Assembly (NCBI GenBank): GCA_965207535.1
Contig: CBDBMR010000010.1
Span: 1 to 64,000, forward strand
DNA: 64,000 nucleotides
DNA from: JAJDXO01 sp965207535
Lineage (GTDB): Bacteria > Pseudomonadota > Alphaproteobacteria > Rhodospirillales > UBA2165
Reading direction: 5' to 3'
Part shown: positions 35,524 to 44,843 of the stretch, in pieces
Numbering within the stretch: position 1 is the first letter of the stretch
How the letters are laid out: each line of letters starts with the position of its first letter
Made by a program: the position numbers and the translations under genes
Notes under the pieces: model-generated
Told to the model about the DNA's origin: nothing
Seen by the model: only the letters and a program-made list of their open reading frames with translations
Databases searched by the model: none

Positions 35524-37194
35524 CTACTTGGCGGCGGCCCGCCAGTTTTCGATCCACAGGGTGGTCGCCGCCTGGTGGCCGGTGGGCGTCACGCCGGCGA
35601 GCCACTTCGGCATGATGAAGGTATTGGCGCGGAAGTAGAGCGGGATCACCGGCAGTTCCGTCGCGTAGAGCTTCTGGAATTGGTGCCAGAGTTTCTCCCG
35701 CCTGGCCCGGTCGAGCTCCACTTCGATTTCCTCGATCAGCCGGTCCGCCTCGGCGTTCCTGAAGCCGGTGTAATTCTGACCGCCCCAGTTGTTTTCGGCC
35801 GTCGGGATGTGGTCCGAATGGAGCGTGGTCCTGGGCACGCTCTCCGGCGCCGAGATCCAGGCGAACATGGCCATGGCGGTGAACCGCCGCTGGCTCACGG
35901 TCTGGCCGAAAAACACCCGCGGCGGCTGATTGCGAATCTTGACCTCGATGCCCGCCTGCCGCCACTGGCTCTGGAGCACCTGCTCGACCAGTTCGCGGGT
36001 ACGGTTGCCGGCGGTGGTCATGATTTCGAAGGTGAGACGCTCGCCCTTGGCGTTGTGGCGGATACCGCGGCGCTTCACCGACCAGCCCGCCTCGTCGAGC
36101 AGCCGCCCGGCGCGGGCCGGGTCGAACGGCCATTTGGGCACGTTCGGGTCCGCCACCCAATCCAGGGGATTGACGTTGCTGTGCGCCACCGGCTGCTGGC
36201 CTTCGAACAGCTGTTCGGAGAGCGCGTTGCGGTCGATGGACAGGATCAGCGCCTCGCGGACCCGCCTGTCCCGGAGGATCGGGTTGTCGAGGTTGAGGTC
36301 GATGTGCTCATAGATCAGGCCGGGCTTGAACACCACCCGGTAGCGGTCTCCGTGGCGCTTCTTGAATGCCAGGCCCTGATCGATGCTCAGGCCGATCTGC
36401 CCGGCGATCATGTCGATGTCGCCGGACAGCAGGTTGGCCTCAATGGCCGCGGTGTTCTGGATCGAGCGCACCACCACCCGCCGGAAATGGGGCTTGGCCC
36501 CCGCCCAGTGGGGGTTGGGCGTCAGGATCACCCGTTCCCCGGCCTTGACCTCCGAGATGACGTAGGGGCCGAAATAAAGTCCGGGATTGGCCGGGTCCCG
36601 GTCGAACAGGGTCCGGTTGCGGTACTCGGCCGGGTTCTCCCGGAACACGTCGCGGTCGAGGTGCGCCGGCAGGATATTCAACAGCAGGGAATTGTAATCG
36701 AACGTCACCTTGTCGTAGTGGAAGGTGACGGTGTGATCGTCCGGGGCGGCGACCTTGTAGGCGCGCCGGTAGAACTCGAGGCCGGCCACGCCGGATTTGG
36801 GATGGCGGCCCACCTCCCAGGTGAAGATGACATCCCTTGCGGTGACGGGCGTCCCGTCGCCCCATTTGAGGCTCGGATCGAGCTTGTAGGTGACCGCGAT
36901 GCCGTCCTTGCCGACCGGCGTCTTCTCGCGCACCGCGCCGCCGTTCTCCAACGTCGGCATTTCGGTGCACATGAGGCAGATCTTGTTCCAGCCGGGTCCG
37001 TAGGAGGTGATCGGCCGCCGGGTCGCGCCCATGATGTAGGACTTGGCCATCATGGAATCGATGTTCGGGTGGAAGGTGGACGGGAACTGGGTCATCCCGA
37101 TCACCAATTCGTCCCTCGTCTCGGCCTTTGCCGGCAGGATCGAGCCCGCCGCGAGGGCCAGAACGGCGGCGGCGCCTATGATCGTCTTTCGCAT
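35524..37194 (-). CDS. ABC transporter family-5 (peptide) substrate-binding protein
   Basis: This 556-residue periplasmic protein has a signal peptide, MRKTIIGAAAVLALAAGSIL ending PAKA, then ETRDELVIGMTQFPSTFHPN. Family SBP_bac_5 segments include LKWGDGTPVTARDVIFTWEV, ANPGLYFGPYVISEVKAGER, IQNTAAIEANLLSGDIDMI and VREALILSIDRNALSEQLFE. It is the natural partner class for the DppBCDF-type genes at 22.9-27.3 kb, which lack a binding protein, but the 8-kb separation makes pairing an inference. Divergent from the TPR gene. Confidence 0.9.
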   Translation of the reverse strand: MRKTIIGAAAVLALAAGSILPAKAETRDELVIGMTQFPSTFHPNIDSMMAKSYIMGATRRPITSYGPGWNKICLMCTEMPTLENGGAVREKTPVGKDGIAVTYKLDPSLKWGDGTPVTARDVIFTWEVGRHPKSGVAGLEFYRRAYKVAAPDDHTVTFHYDKVTFDYNSLLLNILPAHLDRDVFRENPAEYRNRTLFDRDPANPGLYFGPYVISEVKAGERVILTPNPHWAGAKPHFRRVVVRSIQNTAAIEANLLSGDIDMIAGQIGLSIDQGLAFKKRHGDRYRVVFKPGLIYEHIDLNLDNPILRDRRVREALILSIDRNALSEQLFEGQQPVAHSNVNPLDWVADPNVPKWPFDPARAGRLLDEAGWSVKRRGIRHNAKGERLTFEIMTTAGNRTRELVEQVLQSQWRQAGIEVKIRNQPPRVFFGQTVSQRRFTAMAMFAWISAPESVPRTTLHSDHIPTAENNWGGQNYTGFRNAEADRLIEEIEVELDRARREKLWHQFQKLYATELPVIPLYFRANTFIMPKWLAGVTPTGHQAATTLWIENWRAAAK

Positions 37195-37347
37195 GGGCCG
37201 AGCTTAGTCACGTGATTTCCCCAGGTCCATCATGTCGTCCTATTTGGCCGTCCTGTTTGGCCGCCCTATCTGGCCATCCGATCAAGCATGCGTGATCGGC
37301 GACTGCGGTGAACGCCGGATCGCGTTATAATCCGGCAACGGATCCAT

Positions 37348-37836
37348 ATGGAGATCAAGGGCATGCGACGCATAACCGTTCTTCTGGCAGTCGTTTTCGC
37401 GGCCGTTTTCGGCGCGGCGGCCATCGTGTCCGATGCGTCGGCGATCGGCAGTTCCGATCCGCCGCCGCGCTCGGTCAAGAAGGATTTCGAGAACGGCAAG
37501 CGGGCGATTTACGAGGCCCGCTACGACGCCGGGATAAAGCTGATGGCCGAGGTGCTCAAGGCGCAGCCGGACAATGCGGACGCCCACAATTACATGGGCT
37601 TCGCGCACCGCAAGAAGGGCGACCTCAAGCGCGCCGCCCGGTCCTACAGGATCGCGCTTCGCATCGACGCCAAACACAAGGGCGCTCTCGAATATCAGGG
37701 CGAGATGTTTCTCAAGATGAACGATCTCGAATCGGCCCGGGCGAATCTTGCCAAGCTGGTTCGGCTCTGCCCGTCGGGCTGCAAGGAGCGCGCCGAACTG
37801 GAGCGGGCGATCAGCGACTTCCTCGCCACCCGGTGA
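37348..37836 (+). CDS. secreted TPR-repeat protein
   Basis: This 162-residue protein has an N-terminal signal sequence (RRITVLLAVVFAAVFGAAAI, cleavage near SDASA). About two to three tetratricopeptide repeats follow, with YDAGIKLMAEVLKAQPDNAD, AHNYMGFAHRKKGDLKRAAR and YRIALRIDAKHKGALEYQGE. It ends with a CxxxC-containing segment LVRLCPSGCKERAELERAIS. The start could be ATG 37348 or ATG 37363. It probably scaffolds a periplasmic protein interaction, but no partner is indicated. Confidence 0.8.
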   Translation: MEIKGMRRITVLLAVVFAAVFGAAAIVSDASAIGSSDPPPRSVKKDFENGKRAIYEARYDAGIKLMAEVLKAQPDNADAHNYMGFAHRKKGDLKRAARSYRIALRIDAKHKGALEYQGEMFLKMNDLESARANLAKLVRLCPSGCKERAELERAISDFLATR

Positions 37837-38185
37837 TCGGACCAGGGACCGGACAAGTCCGGCTAGGGCCGGCACACGATTAGGGGATTCCCGTTTTTGC
37901 GGGTTTGTGTTTCAAGCCTACCCCCTCACCCCCGAAATCTTTCCCTCTCCCCTGGAGGGAGAGGGATGTGGAGGCTTGGCGAGGCGTAGGCCGAGCCATA
38001 GCCGAAGCTGGGTGAGGGGGAATTTCCATTTCGCCCCCCCCCTCCCTGACCCTCCCCCTCGAAGGGGGGAGGGAACCTTGTACCGTGCCCCCGAACCCGG
38101 CGGCCGCTGGACACGGGGCACGGCTTCGGGCTATTAAGGCTCCGGCCGGCGTTTAGCCGGAATAGGGGAACATAAGGGGGCCTTC
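37837..38185. repeat. intergenic region with dispersed hairpin repeats
   Basis: The 349 bases have no gene. A short GC hairpin with a T-run (CCCGTTTTTGCGGG, near 37889) may terminate the TPR gene. From about 37921 to 38072 there are two CCCCCTCACC-type hairpin repeats; 37944-38027 is the inverted copy of 35397-35487. Shortly before 38186, GGGGGCC provides the Shine-Dalgarno of the BASS transporter. Confidence 0.7.
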
Positions 38186-39043
38186 ATGGGGATCGTGACA
38201 GACGTAGTGCTGCCGCTGGCGCTCGCTTTCATCATGTTCGCGCTGGGCCTGGGCCTGACATTCGGGGATTTCGCCCGGGTCGCCAAGCAGCCCAAGGATT
38301 TTCTCGTCGGCGCGGCGTGCCAGATCATTTTGCTACCGGTGGTGGCGTTCGCGCTGGTGAGCATCTGGCCGCTGCCGCCCGAGTTGGCGCTTGGCGTGAT
38401 GATCATCGCCGCGGCGCCGGGCGGGGTGACGTCCAATCTGCTCGCCGCCTATGCAAGGGGCGACGTGGCGCTGTCCATATCGCTGACGGCGGTCATCAGC
38501 CTGCTGAGCGTGGTGACCATCCCCCTCGTCGTGGTGTTCGCACACGCCTATCTGATGGACGGGAGCGGCAAGGATGTCTCGGTGGCCGAAACCGCCATCA
38601 GCGTGTTCGTCATCGTCACCGTGCCGGCGGTGATCGGATTGCTGGTCCGCCGGTACGCCGAAGGCTTCGCGCTCCGCTTCGAGCCCATCGCCCGGCACGT
38701 CTCGACCGGCCTGTTCGTGCTGGTATTGGCGGGCGCCATCTTCCAGGAGCGCAACAACATCGTCTCCTACTTCGCCCAGGCCGGATTGGTGACGCTGGCG
38801 CTCAACGTGGTGATGATGGTGCTGGCCTACTATGTGGCGAGGCTGTTCGCCAGCGGACCGGCGCAGCGGGTGACCATCTCCATCGAGTGCGGCCTGCAGA
38901 ACGGGACGCTGGCCATTGCGGTCGCCACCCTGCTGTTCGGCGGCGGCCTCGCGGTGATCCCGGCCGGCACCTACAGCCTGATCATGTTCGCAACGGCGTT
39001 GATCTACATCGCCTTTTTGCGCCGCGCCCACCCGCCGGACTAG
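38186..39043 (+). CDS. bile acid:sodium symporter (BASS) family transporter
   Basis: This 285-residue inner-membrane protein has about nine to ten helices. VTDVVLPLALAFIMFALGLG and LTFGDFARVAKQPKDFLVGA at the N-terminus, MIIAAAPGGVTSNLLAAYAR (first crossing motif) and SIECGLQNGTLAIAVATLLF (second crossing motif) are typical of the family. These proteins import organic anions with sodium. The actual substrate is unknown. It is followed by a 2OG oxygenase gene in the same direction. Confidence 0.9.
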   Translation: MGIVTDVVLPLALAFIMFALGLGLTFGDFARVAKQPKDFLVGAACQIILLPVVAFALVSIWPLPPELALGVMIIAAAPGGVTSNLLAAYARGDVALSISLTAVISLLSVVTIPLVVVFAHAYLMDGSGKDVSVAETAISVFVIVTVPAVIGLLVRRYAEGFALRFEPIARHVSTGLFVLVLAGAIFQERNNIVSYFAQAGLVTLALNVVMMVLAYYVARLFASGPAQRVTISIECGLQNGTLAIAVATLLFGGGLAVIPAGTYSLIMFATALIYIAFLRRAHPPD

Positions 39044-39092
39044 CCGCGCAAGACGGGCGACGCCCCGGGTGCGGTGGTCTATCATCGTTTCC

Positions 39093-40088
39093 ATGACCGG
39101 GAACGAATTCACCGCCCACGAGGTCTCCGCGGCCAGCCTGCCGATCATCGACATGTCTGGATTGCGTTCCGACGACGCGGCCCGGCGGCAGGCCGTCGGC
39201 GAGGCGATCCGCGCCGCCTGCCTGGACAAGGGCTTCTTTTATCTCGAAGGCCACGGGGTCGCGCCGGAGCTTCGCGCCGCCGCGCTGGACGCCATCGCCG
39301 GCTTCTTCGCCCTGCCCCTGGAAGAGAAATTGAAGGCCGACAAGGCGCAATCCAATTGCAATCGCGGCTATGAGAAACTCGGGGGCCAGAGCCTGAACCC
39401 GGCGGCCGCGGCCGACCTCAAGGAGGGCTATTACATCGGGCTCGAACTGGCTGCCGGCGATCCGCGGGTCCTGGCCGGGAAGTTCAATCACGGTCCCAAT
39501 ATCTGGCCTGCGGGGCAGGACCGGTTTCGCGCCGTCATGGAAGAATACTACGCGGCGCTTCTGGCGGCGGCGCGGCTGCTGATGCGGGGCCTGGCGCTGT
39601 CGCTGCGCCTGGACGAAGACGCCTTCAATGACTTCAGCAGGGATGAACTGGCGACGCTCAGGCTGCTTCACTATCCGGAGCAGCCCGCCGATCCCCGGCC
39701 GGGCGAGATGGGCGCCGGCGCCCACACGGACTTCGGAACCCTCACCCTGCTGCTCCAGGACGATTGCGGCGGTCTTCAGGTCCATGACGGCGACGATGGC
39801 TGGATTCACGCCGATCCCATCCCGGACACCTTCGTGGTCAATCTCGGCGACATGGTGGCGCGCTGGACCAACGGCACCTACCGCTCCACGCTCCACCGGG
39901 TGGTCAATGTCTCGGGCCGCGACCGCTACTCGATCCCGTTTTTCTATCTCGGCAACCCCGATGTTCCCATCGAGTGCATCCCCACCTGCCTGGCCGAAGG
40001 CGAAACGCCCAAATACCCGCCGACCACGGTGGAGCGCCACTACGCCGAGATGTACGAAGCCACCTACGGTGCGGCGACCGGGACCTGA
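39093..40088 (+). CDS. 2-oxoglutarate/Fe(II) oxygenase, isopenicillin N synthase type
   Basis: This 331-residue non-haem iron oxygenase has an N-terminal DIOX_N domain (LPIIDMSGLRSDDAARRQAV, DKGFFYLEGHGVAPELRAAA). The double-stranded beta-helix contains GAHTDFGTLTLLLQDDCGGL (His and Asp iron ligands), STLHRVVNVSGRDRYSIPFF (second His, then the Arg-x-Ser that binds 2-oxoglutarate) and FVVNLGDMVARWTNGTYRST. ATG 39093 is preferred to GTG 39069 by family start; neither has a good Shine-Dalgarno sequence. Its TGA overlaps the ATG of the next gene. Confidence 0.9.
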   Translation: MTGNEFTAHEVSAASLPIIDMSGLRSDDAARRQAVGEAIRAACLDKGFFYLEGHGVAPELRAAALDAIAGFFALPLEEKLKADKAQSNCNRGYEKLGGQSLNPAAAADLKEGYYIGLELAAGDPRVLAGKFNHGPNIWPAGQDRFRAVMEEYYAALLAAARLLMRGLALSLRLDEDAFNDFSRDELATLRLLHYPEQPADPRPGEMGAGAHTDFGTLTLLLQDDCGGLQVHDGDDGWIHADPIPDTFVVNLGDMVARWTNGTYRSTLHRVVNVSGRDRYSIPFFYLGNPDVPIECIPTCLAEGETPKYPPTTVERHYAEMYEATYGAATGT

Positions 40089-40885
40089 TGGCCGATATCC
40101 TGTTCATTCACGGGGCCTGGCAGGGCGCCTGGACCTGGGATTTGGTGACGCCCGTCCTGACCCGGCTGGGTCACGGCTGCTATCCCGTGGATTTGCCGGG
40201 CAACGGCAACGGCGCCGACGACACCCCGCCGGAAGACGTCTCGTTCGATCTCTACATGTCGTACTTGGACGGCCGGCTGAAGGAACGGGGTGAGCCCACG
40301 GTGGTTGTCGGACATTCGTCCGGCGGGATCATGGCGAGCCAACTGGCCGAGAACCATCCCGGCCGGGTGCGGGGCGTGGTCTACGTGGCGGGCATGATGC
40401 TGCCGAGCGGCATGGCTTTCGCCCAGCTGGTGGAAGAGATGACACCGGACCACCCGGAGGCCGCGGGCATCGCTCCTTATCTCGAATGGTCGGAAGACGG
40501 CGAGACGTCGGTCGTGCCGCCGGAGGCGGCCATCCGGATATTCCTCCAGGATGCCGATCCGGCGGCCGCGGCCGAAGCCGCCGCCAGGCTCAAACCTCAA
40601 CCCCAACGGGGACGGGCGATCCGGCCCACGCTGAGCGATGCGCGGTTCGGCAGCGTGCCCCGTGCCTACATCGAGTGTACGCTCGACAATTCGGTCGTCA
40701 TCGCCGCCCAGCGCCGGATGCAGGAACTGGTGCCCGGCGCGGCGGTCTACACGCTGGAGAGCGGGCACGCGCCGCTGCTGAGCATGCCCCTCGAACTGGC
40801 CGGGACCATCGACAGGGCCATTCGCGATTTCGGGCGCCTGGATCTGGGATCCGGCGGCGCGCGGCCGGAAGAAGTCCCGGCGTGA
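40088..40885 (+). CDS. alpha/beta hydrolase (HNL/methylesterase-like)
   Basis: This 265-residue hydrolase begins MADILFIHGAWQGAWTWDLV and has the nucleophile elbow VVGHSSGGIMASQLA (Ser), with a late His in TLESGHAPLLSMPLELAGTI. The overall pattern is that of the small plant-esterase-like group (hydroxynitrile lyase/methylesterase). Start and stop overlap its neighbours by one base and four bases, so oxygenase, hydrolase and MFS are translationally coupled. They may form a catabolic or detoxification unit. The substrate is unknown. Confidence 0.85.
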   Translation: MADILFIHGAWQGAWTWDLVTPVLTRLGHGCYPVDLPGNGNGADDTPPEDVSFDLYMSYLDGRLKERGEPTVVVGHSSGGIMASQLAENHPGRVRGVVYVAGMMLPSGMAFAQLVEEMTPDHPEAAGIAPYLEWSEDGETSVVPPEAAIRIFLQDADPAAAAEAAARLKPQPQRGRAIRPTLSDARFGSVPRAYIECTLDNSVVIAAQRRMQELVPGAAVYTLESGHAPLLSMPLELAGTIDRAIRDFGRLDLGSGGARPEEVPA

Positions 40886-42126
40886 ACGCCGTATCGAAAG
40901 GTGGCTGGCTGGTCGCGTTCCGCGAGCGCAGTTTCCGCTTCCAGTGGCCGGCGGATTTGGCGACCACCGGCGCCTTCGAAATGGAGACCCTGATTCTCGG
41001 CTGGTACGTGCTGGTCGAGACCCAGTCGGTGATCCTCCTGACCCTGTTCGGTTCCCTGCAGTTCATCGGCACCCTGATCGCGCCGTTCCTGGGCGTGCTC
41101 GGGGACCGGTTCGGCCGGCGGACCATGATGCTGGCCATGCGCGGCGTGTTCGTGGTCCTGGCCGCCTCCATCATGATTCTCGATCTGACCGGCCTGCTGA
41201 GCCCGGCCGTCGTCCTGTTCATCGCCTTCCTGAGCGGGCTCCTGCGGCCGTCGGACCTGGTGATGCGCAACGCCCTGGTGGCCGACACCATGCCGCCGGC
41301 CAGCCTGCCCAACGCCCTGGGCCTTGCCCGGACGACCCAGGACATTTCGCGGATCGTCGGCGCGCTCACCGGCGCGGGGCTGTTCTCGGTCCTCGGGCTC
41401 GGCGTGGCGTACGCCTTCGTCACCGCGACGTTCCTCATCGGCCTGGCGCTCACCTCCGGCGTCTCCCGGGTGCGCCCGGCCGGCGAGGAGGGCGCGCCGC
41501 CGCCGGCCAGCTACGGCCAGGAACTCAAGGACGGCTTCTCCTACGTGTGGACCACGCCGGCGGTGCTGGCCATCATGTGGCTGGCGTTCCTCGCGAACCT
41601 GACCGCCTTTCCGTTCACCCACGGACTGCTGCCGTTCGTCGCCCGGGAGATTTACGCCATCGACGAGAACGGCCTGGGGCAGATCATTTCGGTGTTCAGC
41701 CTCGGGGCCGTGACCGGCTCGCTGATCGTCGCCTGGACCCGCGGCCACGGCAGCGCGGCGCGGATGATGGTGATGGGATTGGTGGCCTGGTACCTGTGCC
41801 TGACGGTTTTTGCGTTCACCGGCGCCAAACTCTCGGGCGCCGTCGTCCTCTACATCGTCGGCATATTCCACTCGCTCGCCATGGTCAGCATGTCGGTGGC
41901 CCTGCTGAGCATGGTGGACGCGCCCATGCGCGGCCGGGTGATGGGGGTTCGCATCCTCGCCATCTACGGCATTCCGCCGGGCCTGCTGGGGGCCGGTTTC
42001 CTCATCGATACGTTCGGCTTCACCACCATGGCGCTGATCTACATCGCCGTCGGGCTGGTCTTCACGGCGCTGATTACCTGGAAGTGGCGGGACGCGATCT
42101 GGAACGACGGCCGGCTTGGGAAATAG
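40882..42126 (+). CDS. MFS transporter
   Basis: This 414-residue membrane protein starts with GTG overlapping the hydrolase TGA. Twelve helices are likely. GVLGDRFGRRTMMLAMRGVF is the A-motif loop between TM2 and TM3, RNALVADTMPPASLPNALGL resembles the TM5 region of Enterobactin-exporter (EntS)-like MFS_3 proteins, and MVDAPMRGRVMGVRILAIYG is the second-half counterpart. An efflux role is inferred from this subfamily. It ends one base before the convergent ABC permease gene. Confidence 0.87.
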   Translation: MNAVSKGGWLVAFRERSFRFQWPADLATTGAFEMETLILGWYVLVETQSVILLTLFGSLQFIGTLIAPFLGVLGDRFGRRTMMLAMRGVFVVLAASIMILDLTGLLSPAVVLFIAFLSGLLRPSDLVMRNALVADTMPPASLPNALGLARTTQDISRIVGALTGAGLFSVLGLGVAYAFVTATFLIGLALTSGVSRVRPAGEEGAPPPASYGQELKDGFSYVWTTPAVLAIMWLAFLANLTAFPFTHGLLPFVAREIYAIDENGLGQIISVFSLGAVTGSLIVAWTRGHGSAARMMVMGLVAWYLCLTVFAFTGAKLSGAVVLYIVGIFHSLAMVSMSVALLSMVDAPMRGRVMGVRILAIYGIPPGLLGAGFLIDTFGFTTMALIYIAVGLVFTALITWKWRDAIWNDGRLGK

Positions 42127-42127
42127 C

Positions 42128-43009
42128 CTACCGTTTCGCGCGCAACAGGATGGGCGTGGCGAGGGTGATCAGCACGAACAGGCCGGTGAGCAGCTTGAGG
42201 TCGGAGGGTTTCAGGCCGAGCGCGAGGGCCACCGCCACCACCTGGAAATAGGCCAGCGATCCGATCACCGGCGCCACAAGCTGCCGGACCAGGGTGCCGC
42301 GCCCGACCAGGGTCTCGCCCAGGATCGTCGCCGCCAGGCCGACGATCAGCACGCCGACCCCCATGTTGACGTCGGCGTAGGCCTGGTGCTGGGCCATCAC
42401 CGCGCCGCCGAAGGCGCTGAACCCGCCGGCCATGGCGATCCCGGCTACGATGTAAAGGTGCGTCGGGATACCCTGCGCGCGGGACATGGTCTGGTTGGCG
42501 CCGACGCAGCGGAGCGCCATGCCGAGTTCGGTGTTGAGGAACCAGTAGAAGACGGCGAGAAAGACCAGCACCAGGGCGAGGATCAGCGCGAACTGGGTCC
42601 ACGGCTCGCCCCCCTCGGCGCCGAGCGTCAGGGTGAAGATCGAATCGTTGTCGAACAGCGCGGTGTTCGGCTTTCCCATAACCCGGATATTGATGCTGAA
42701 CAGCATGGTCAGCACGATGATCCCGGCGAGCAGCGAGGGCACCCGCAGGTAAAGGTGGATCAACGCGGTGGCGGCGCCCACGACGAAGCCGAACAGGACC
42801 GCAGCCGACAGGCTGATCACCGGATCGAAGCCCGCAACCGTGAACGTCGCCACGATCGCCGCGCCGAAGGGGAAGGCGCCCTCCGAGGTCAGGTCGGGCA
42901 GCCCCAGCATGCGGAACGGGATCATCACGGCGAGCGCGGGAAAAGCGAAGATCGCGCCCTGGACGAGGCTCACCGCGAACAGGTTGAAATAAATGTCGAC
43001 GAAGTCCAT
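42128..43009 (-). CDS. ABC transporter permease (TrpY-like, BPD type 2)
   Basis: This 293-residue inner-membrane permease of the branched-chain-type family has LVQGAIFAFPALAVMIPFRM, LPDLTSEGAFPFGAAIVATF and LNTELGMALRCVGANQTMSR (the ATPase-contact region), then GLAATILGETLVGRG. About eight to nine helices are predicted. It is the last gene of the NadX-SBP-ATPase-permease run and lies eight bases after the ATPase. Confidence 0.88.
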   Translation of the reverse strand: MDFVDIYFNLFAVSLVQGAIFAFPALAVMIPFRMLGLPDLTSEGAFPFGAAIVATFTVAGFDPVISLSAAVLFGFVVGAATALIHLYLRVPSLLAGIIVLTMLFSINIRVMGKPNTALFDNDSIFTLTLGAEGGEPWTQFALILALVLVFLAVFYWFLNTELGMALRCVGANQTMSRAQGIPTHLYIVAGIAMAGGFSAFGGAVMAQHQAYADVNMGVGVLIVGLAATILGETLVGRGTLVRQLVAPVIGSLAYFQVVAVALALGLKPSDLKLLTGLFVLITLATPILLRAKR

Positions 43010-43017
43010 CGCCGCGC

Positions 43018-43830
43018 TCAGCCCAGAAGCATCTTGTCGTCGGTGACGAGGAACCGCCCGACCAGGTCGTTAACGGTGAGACCCGCCTTCTCGTCGGCCG
43101 GCGCATCCAGGACGATCCCGCCCTCGTGCATCATGAAGAGCCGTGTGCCGAAGCGCAGCGCATGCTGCATGTTGTGGGTGACCATGAGGGTGGTGATCTT
43201 GTCTCCGGTCACCACGTCCGATGTCAGCTTGAGCACCAGCTCGGCCGCGCGCGGATCGAGGGCGGACGTGTGCTCGTCGAGCAGCATCAGCCGCGGCGTG
43301 AGGAGGGCCGCCATGATCAGGGCCAGGGACTGGCGCTGGCCGCCGGAGAGCGAGCGGACCTTCTCCGACAGGCGGTTCTCCAGCCCGAGCCCGAGGACGG
43401 AAATCCGCTCCCGGAAATATTCCCGTTTGCGCCGGTTGAGCCCCAGCCTGAAGGTCTTCCGCTTGCCGCGCCGGACGGCGACGGCGAGGTTTTCCTCGAT
43501 GCTGAGTTCCGGCGCCGTGCCCACCATCGGGTCCTGGAACACGCGCGATATAAGCTTCGCCCGCCTGTAGACCGGCTGGCTTCCGACATCCCGTCCGTCG
43601 ACCAGGATTTCCCCCGAGTCGAGCAGGACTTCGCCGGCAAGGGCGTTCAGAAGCGTACTCTTGCCCGCACCGTTGCTGCCGATGACGACGGCGAATTCGC
43701 CGTCCTCCAGGGCGAAATCCACCTTGCTCAGGGCGGTCTTTTCGTTCGGCGTGCCGGGCGAAAAAACCTTGGTCGCGTCGTGGACGCGGATCGGCGCCGG
43801 ACCTTGCCGGCCGCCGTTCACATCACGCAC
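43018..43830 (-). CDS. ABC transporter ATP-binding protein (TrpZ-like)
   Basis: This 270-residue ATPase has Walker A IGSNGAGKSTLLNALAGEVL, Q-loop ISRVFQDPMVGTAPELSIEE, signature SLSGGQRQSLALIMAALLTP, Walker B LMLLDEHTSALDPRAAELVL and H-loop LMVTHNMQHALRFGTR. The frame is open far upstream to 44004 but overlaps the binding-protein gene. GTG 43830 is chosen because AAGGA lies just upstream and the overlap then falls to 13 bases. It couples to the downstream permease. Confidence 0.9.
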   Translation of the reverse strand: MRDVNGGRQGPAPIRVHDATKVFSPGTPNEKTALSKVDFALEDGEFAVVIGSNGAGKSTLLNALAGEVLLDSGEILVDGRDVGSQPVYRRAKLISRVFQDPMVGTAPELSIEENLAVAVRRGKRKTFRLGLNRRKREYFRERISVLGLGLENRLSEKVRSLSGGQRQSLALIMAALLTPRLMLLDEHTSALDPRAAELVLKLTSDVVTGDKITTLMVTHNMQHALRFGTRLFMMHEGGIVLDAPADEKAGLTVNDLVGRFLVTDDKMLLG

Positions 43831-44798
43831 TTGCAGTCCTTGAACGCGGCCGGTAGCGGCATTTTCAACTCGCCGAGCCGTTTGCCGCTCAGGAGCACGC
43901 GGTGATCCTTCGGCTGGGGCCTGAAGATCGGCAGATCGGACGGCTTGGCTCCCTTCAGAATCTTCGCGCCGAGCAAACCGGCCTGATAGCCGACATCCCG
44001 CCACGAGACCGTGACCGCCCCCAGAACATGCCCGGCCTTGACGCCGCCGGGGCTGGCGTTGATCACCGGTACCTTGTTGCGCTTGGCCGAGGCGGCGACG
44101 ACCGCGACGGAGGGCTGCAGCATGCTCGAGGGGATCAGGTAGATGAAATCCACCCCCTTCAGCGCCTCCACCCGGCTCGGAATATCGTTGACCGTCTCCA
44201 CGCTGATCGTCCTGAGTTTCACGCTGGCCTTCTTTGCCGCGGCTTCGGCGTATTTGACGTTCACCCGGTCGTTCGCGTCGCCCGGGTTGAACAGCAGCCC
44301 CATCGACGACACCTTGCCCAGGATCGCCTTCGCCTTCGCGATGACCGTATCCATGTCCTGAAGATTGGAGGCGCCGACGAAACGCGGGCTCCCCTTGTCC
44401 CAGGATTTAACCAGCCCCGCGTCCACCGGATCGGTGACCGGTGCGAAGACGATCGGCAGCGACTTGTTGCGGATCACCCGCTTGGACGCCTGGGTGATGG
44501 GCGTCGTGACGGTCAGCAACAGATCGGGATCGGACGCCTCCAGCGCGGTCAGCACCTGTGCGACCAGTGACGGATCGAAATTCGCATCCTTGTAGATGTA
44601 CTCGACCCCCGCGCCCTCCTTGAAGCCGCCGCTCTCCAAACCCGCCTTGAAGCCGTCGACCACCAGCTTGAGGACGGAATGGGGACCGAGGTTCGCGATC
44701 GCGACCTTCTTGTCCGCGGCCGATCCGGGTTGAGGCGACAGAACCAGGGCGGCCAGGGCGAGGGTGGCCGCCACGGACCACGATTTCAACATGGACAT
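43818..44798 (-). CDS. ABC substrate-binding protein (TrpX / ABC_sub_bind family)
   Basis: This 326-residue periplasmic protein has a signal peptide (MLKSWSVAATLALAALVLSP, cleavage near GSAA-DKK) and the PF04392-type fold: LGPHSVLKLVVDGFKAGLES, LLLTVTTPITQASKRVIRNK, LPIVFAPVTDPVDAGLVKSW, MGLLFNPGDANDRVNVKYAE and SWRDVGYQAGLLGAKILKGA. ATG 44798 has GGAGG five bases upstream and is preferred to 44810. This family often binds aromatic amino acids or related compounds. The ligand here is unknown. Confidence 0.88.
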   Translation of the reverse strand: MSMLKSWSVAATLALAALVLSPQPGSAADKKVAIANLGPHSVLKLVVDGFKAGLESGGFKEGAGVEYIYKDANFDPSLVAQVLTALEASDPDLLLTVTTPITQASKRVIRNKSLPIVFAPVTDPVDAGLVKSWDKGSPRFVGASNLQDMDTVIAKAKAILGKVSSMGLLFNPGDANDRVNVKYAEAAAKKASVKLRTISVETVNDIPSRVEALKGVDFIYLIPSSMLQPSVAVVAASAKRNKVPVINASPGGVKAGHVLGAVTVSWRDVGYQAGLLGAKILKGAKPSDLPIFRPQPKDHRVLLSGKRLGELKMPLPAAFKDCKCVM

Positions 44799-44843
44799 AG
44801 TTTCCTCCATTGTCGGTTTCGATTTTTCATACCAAACATACCG

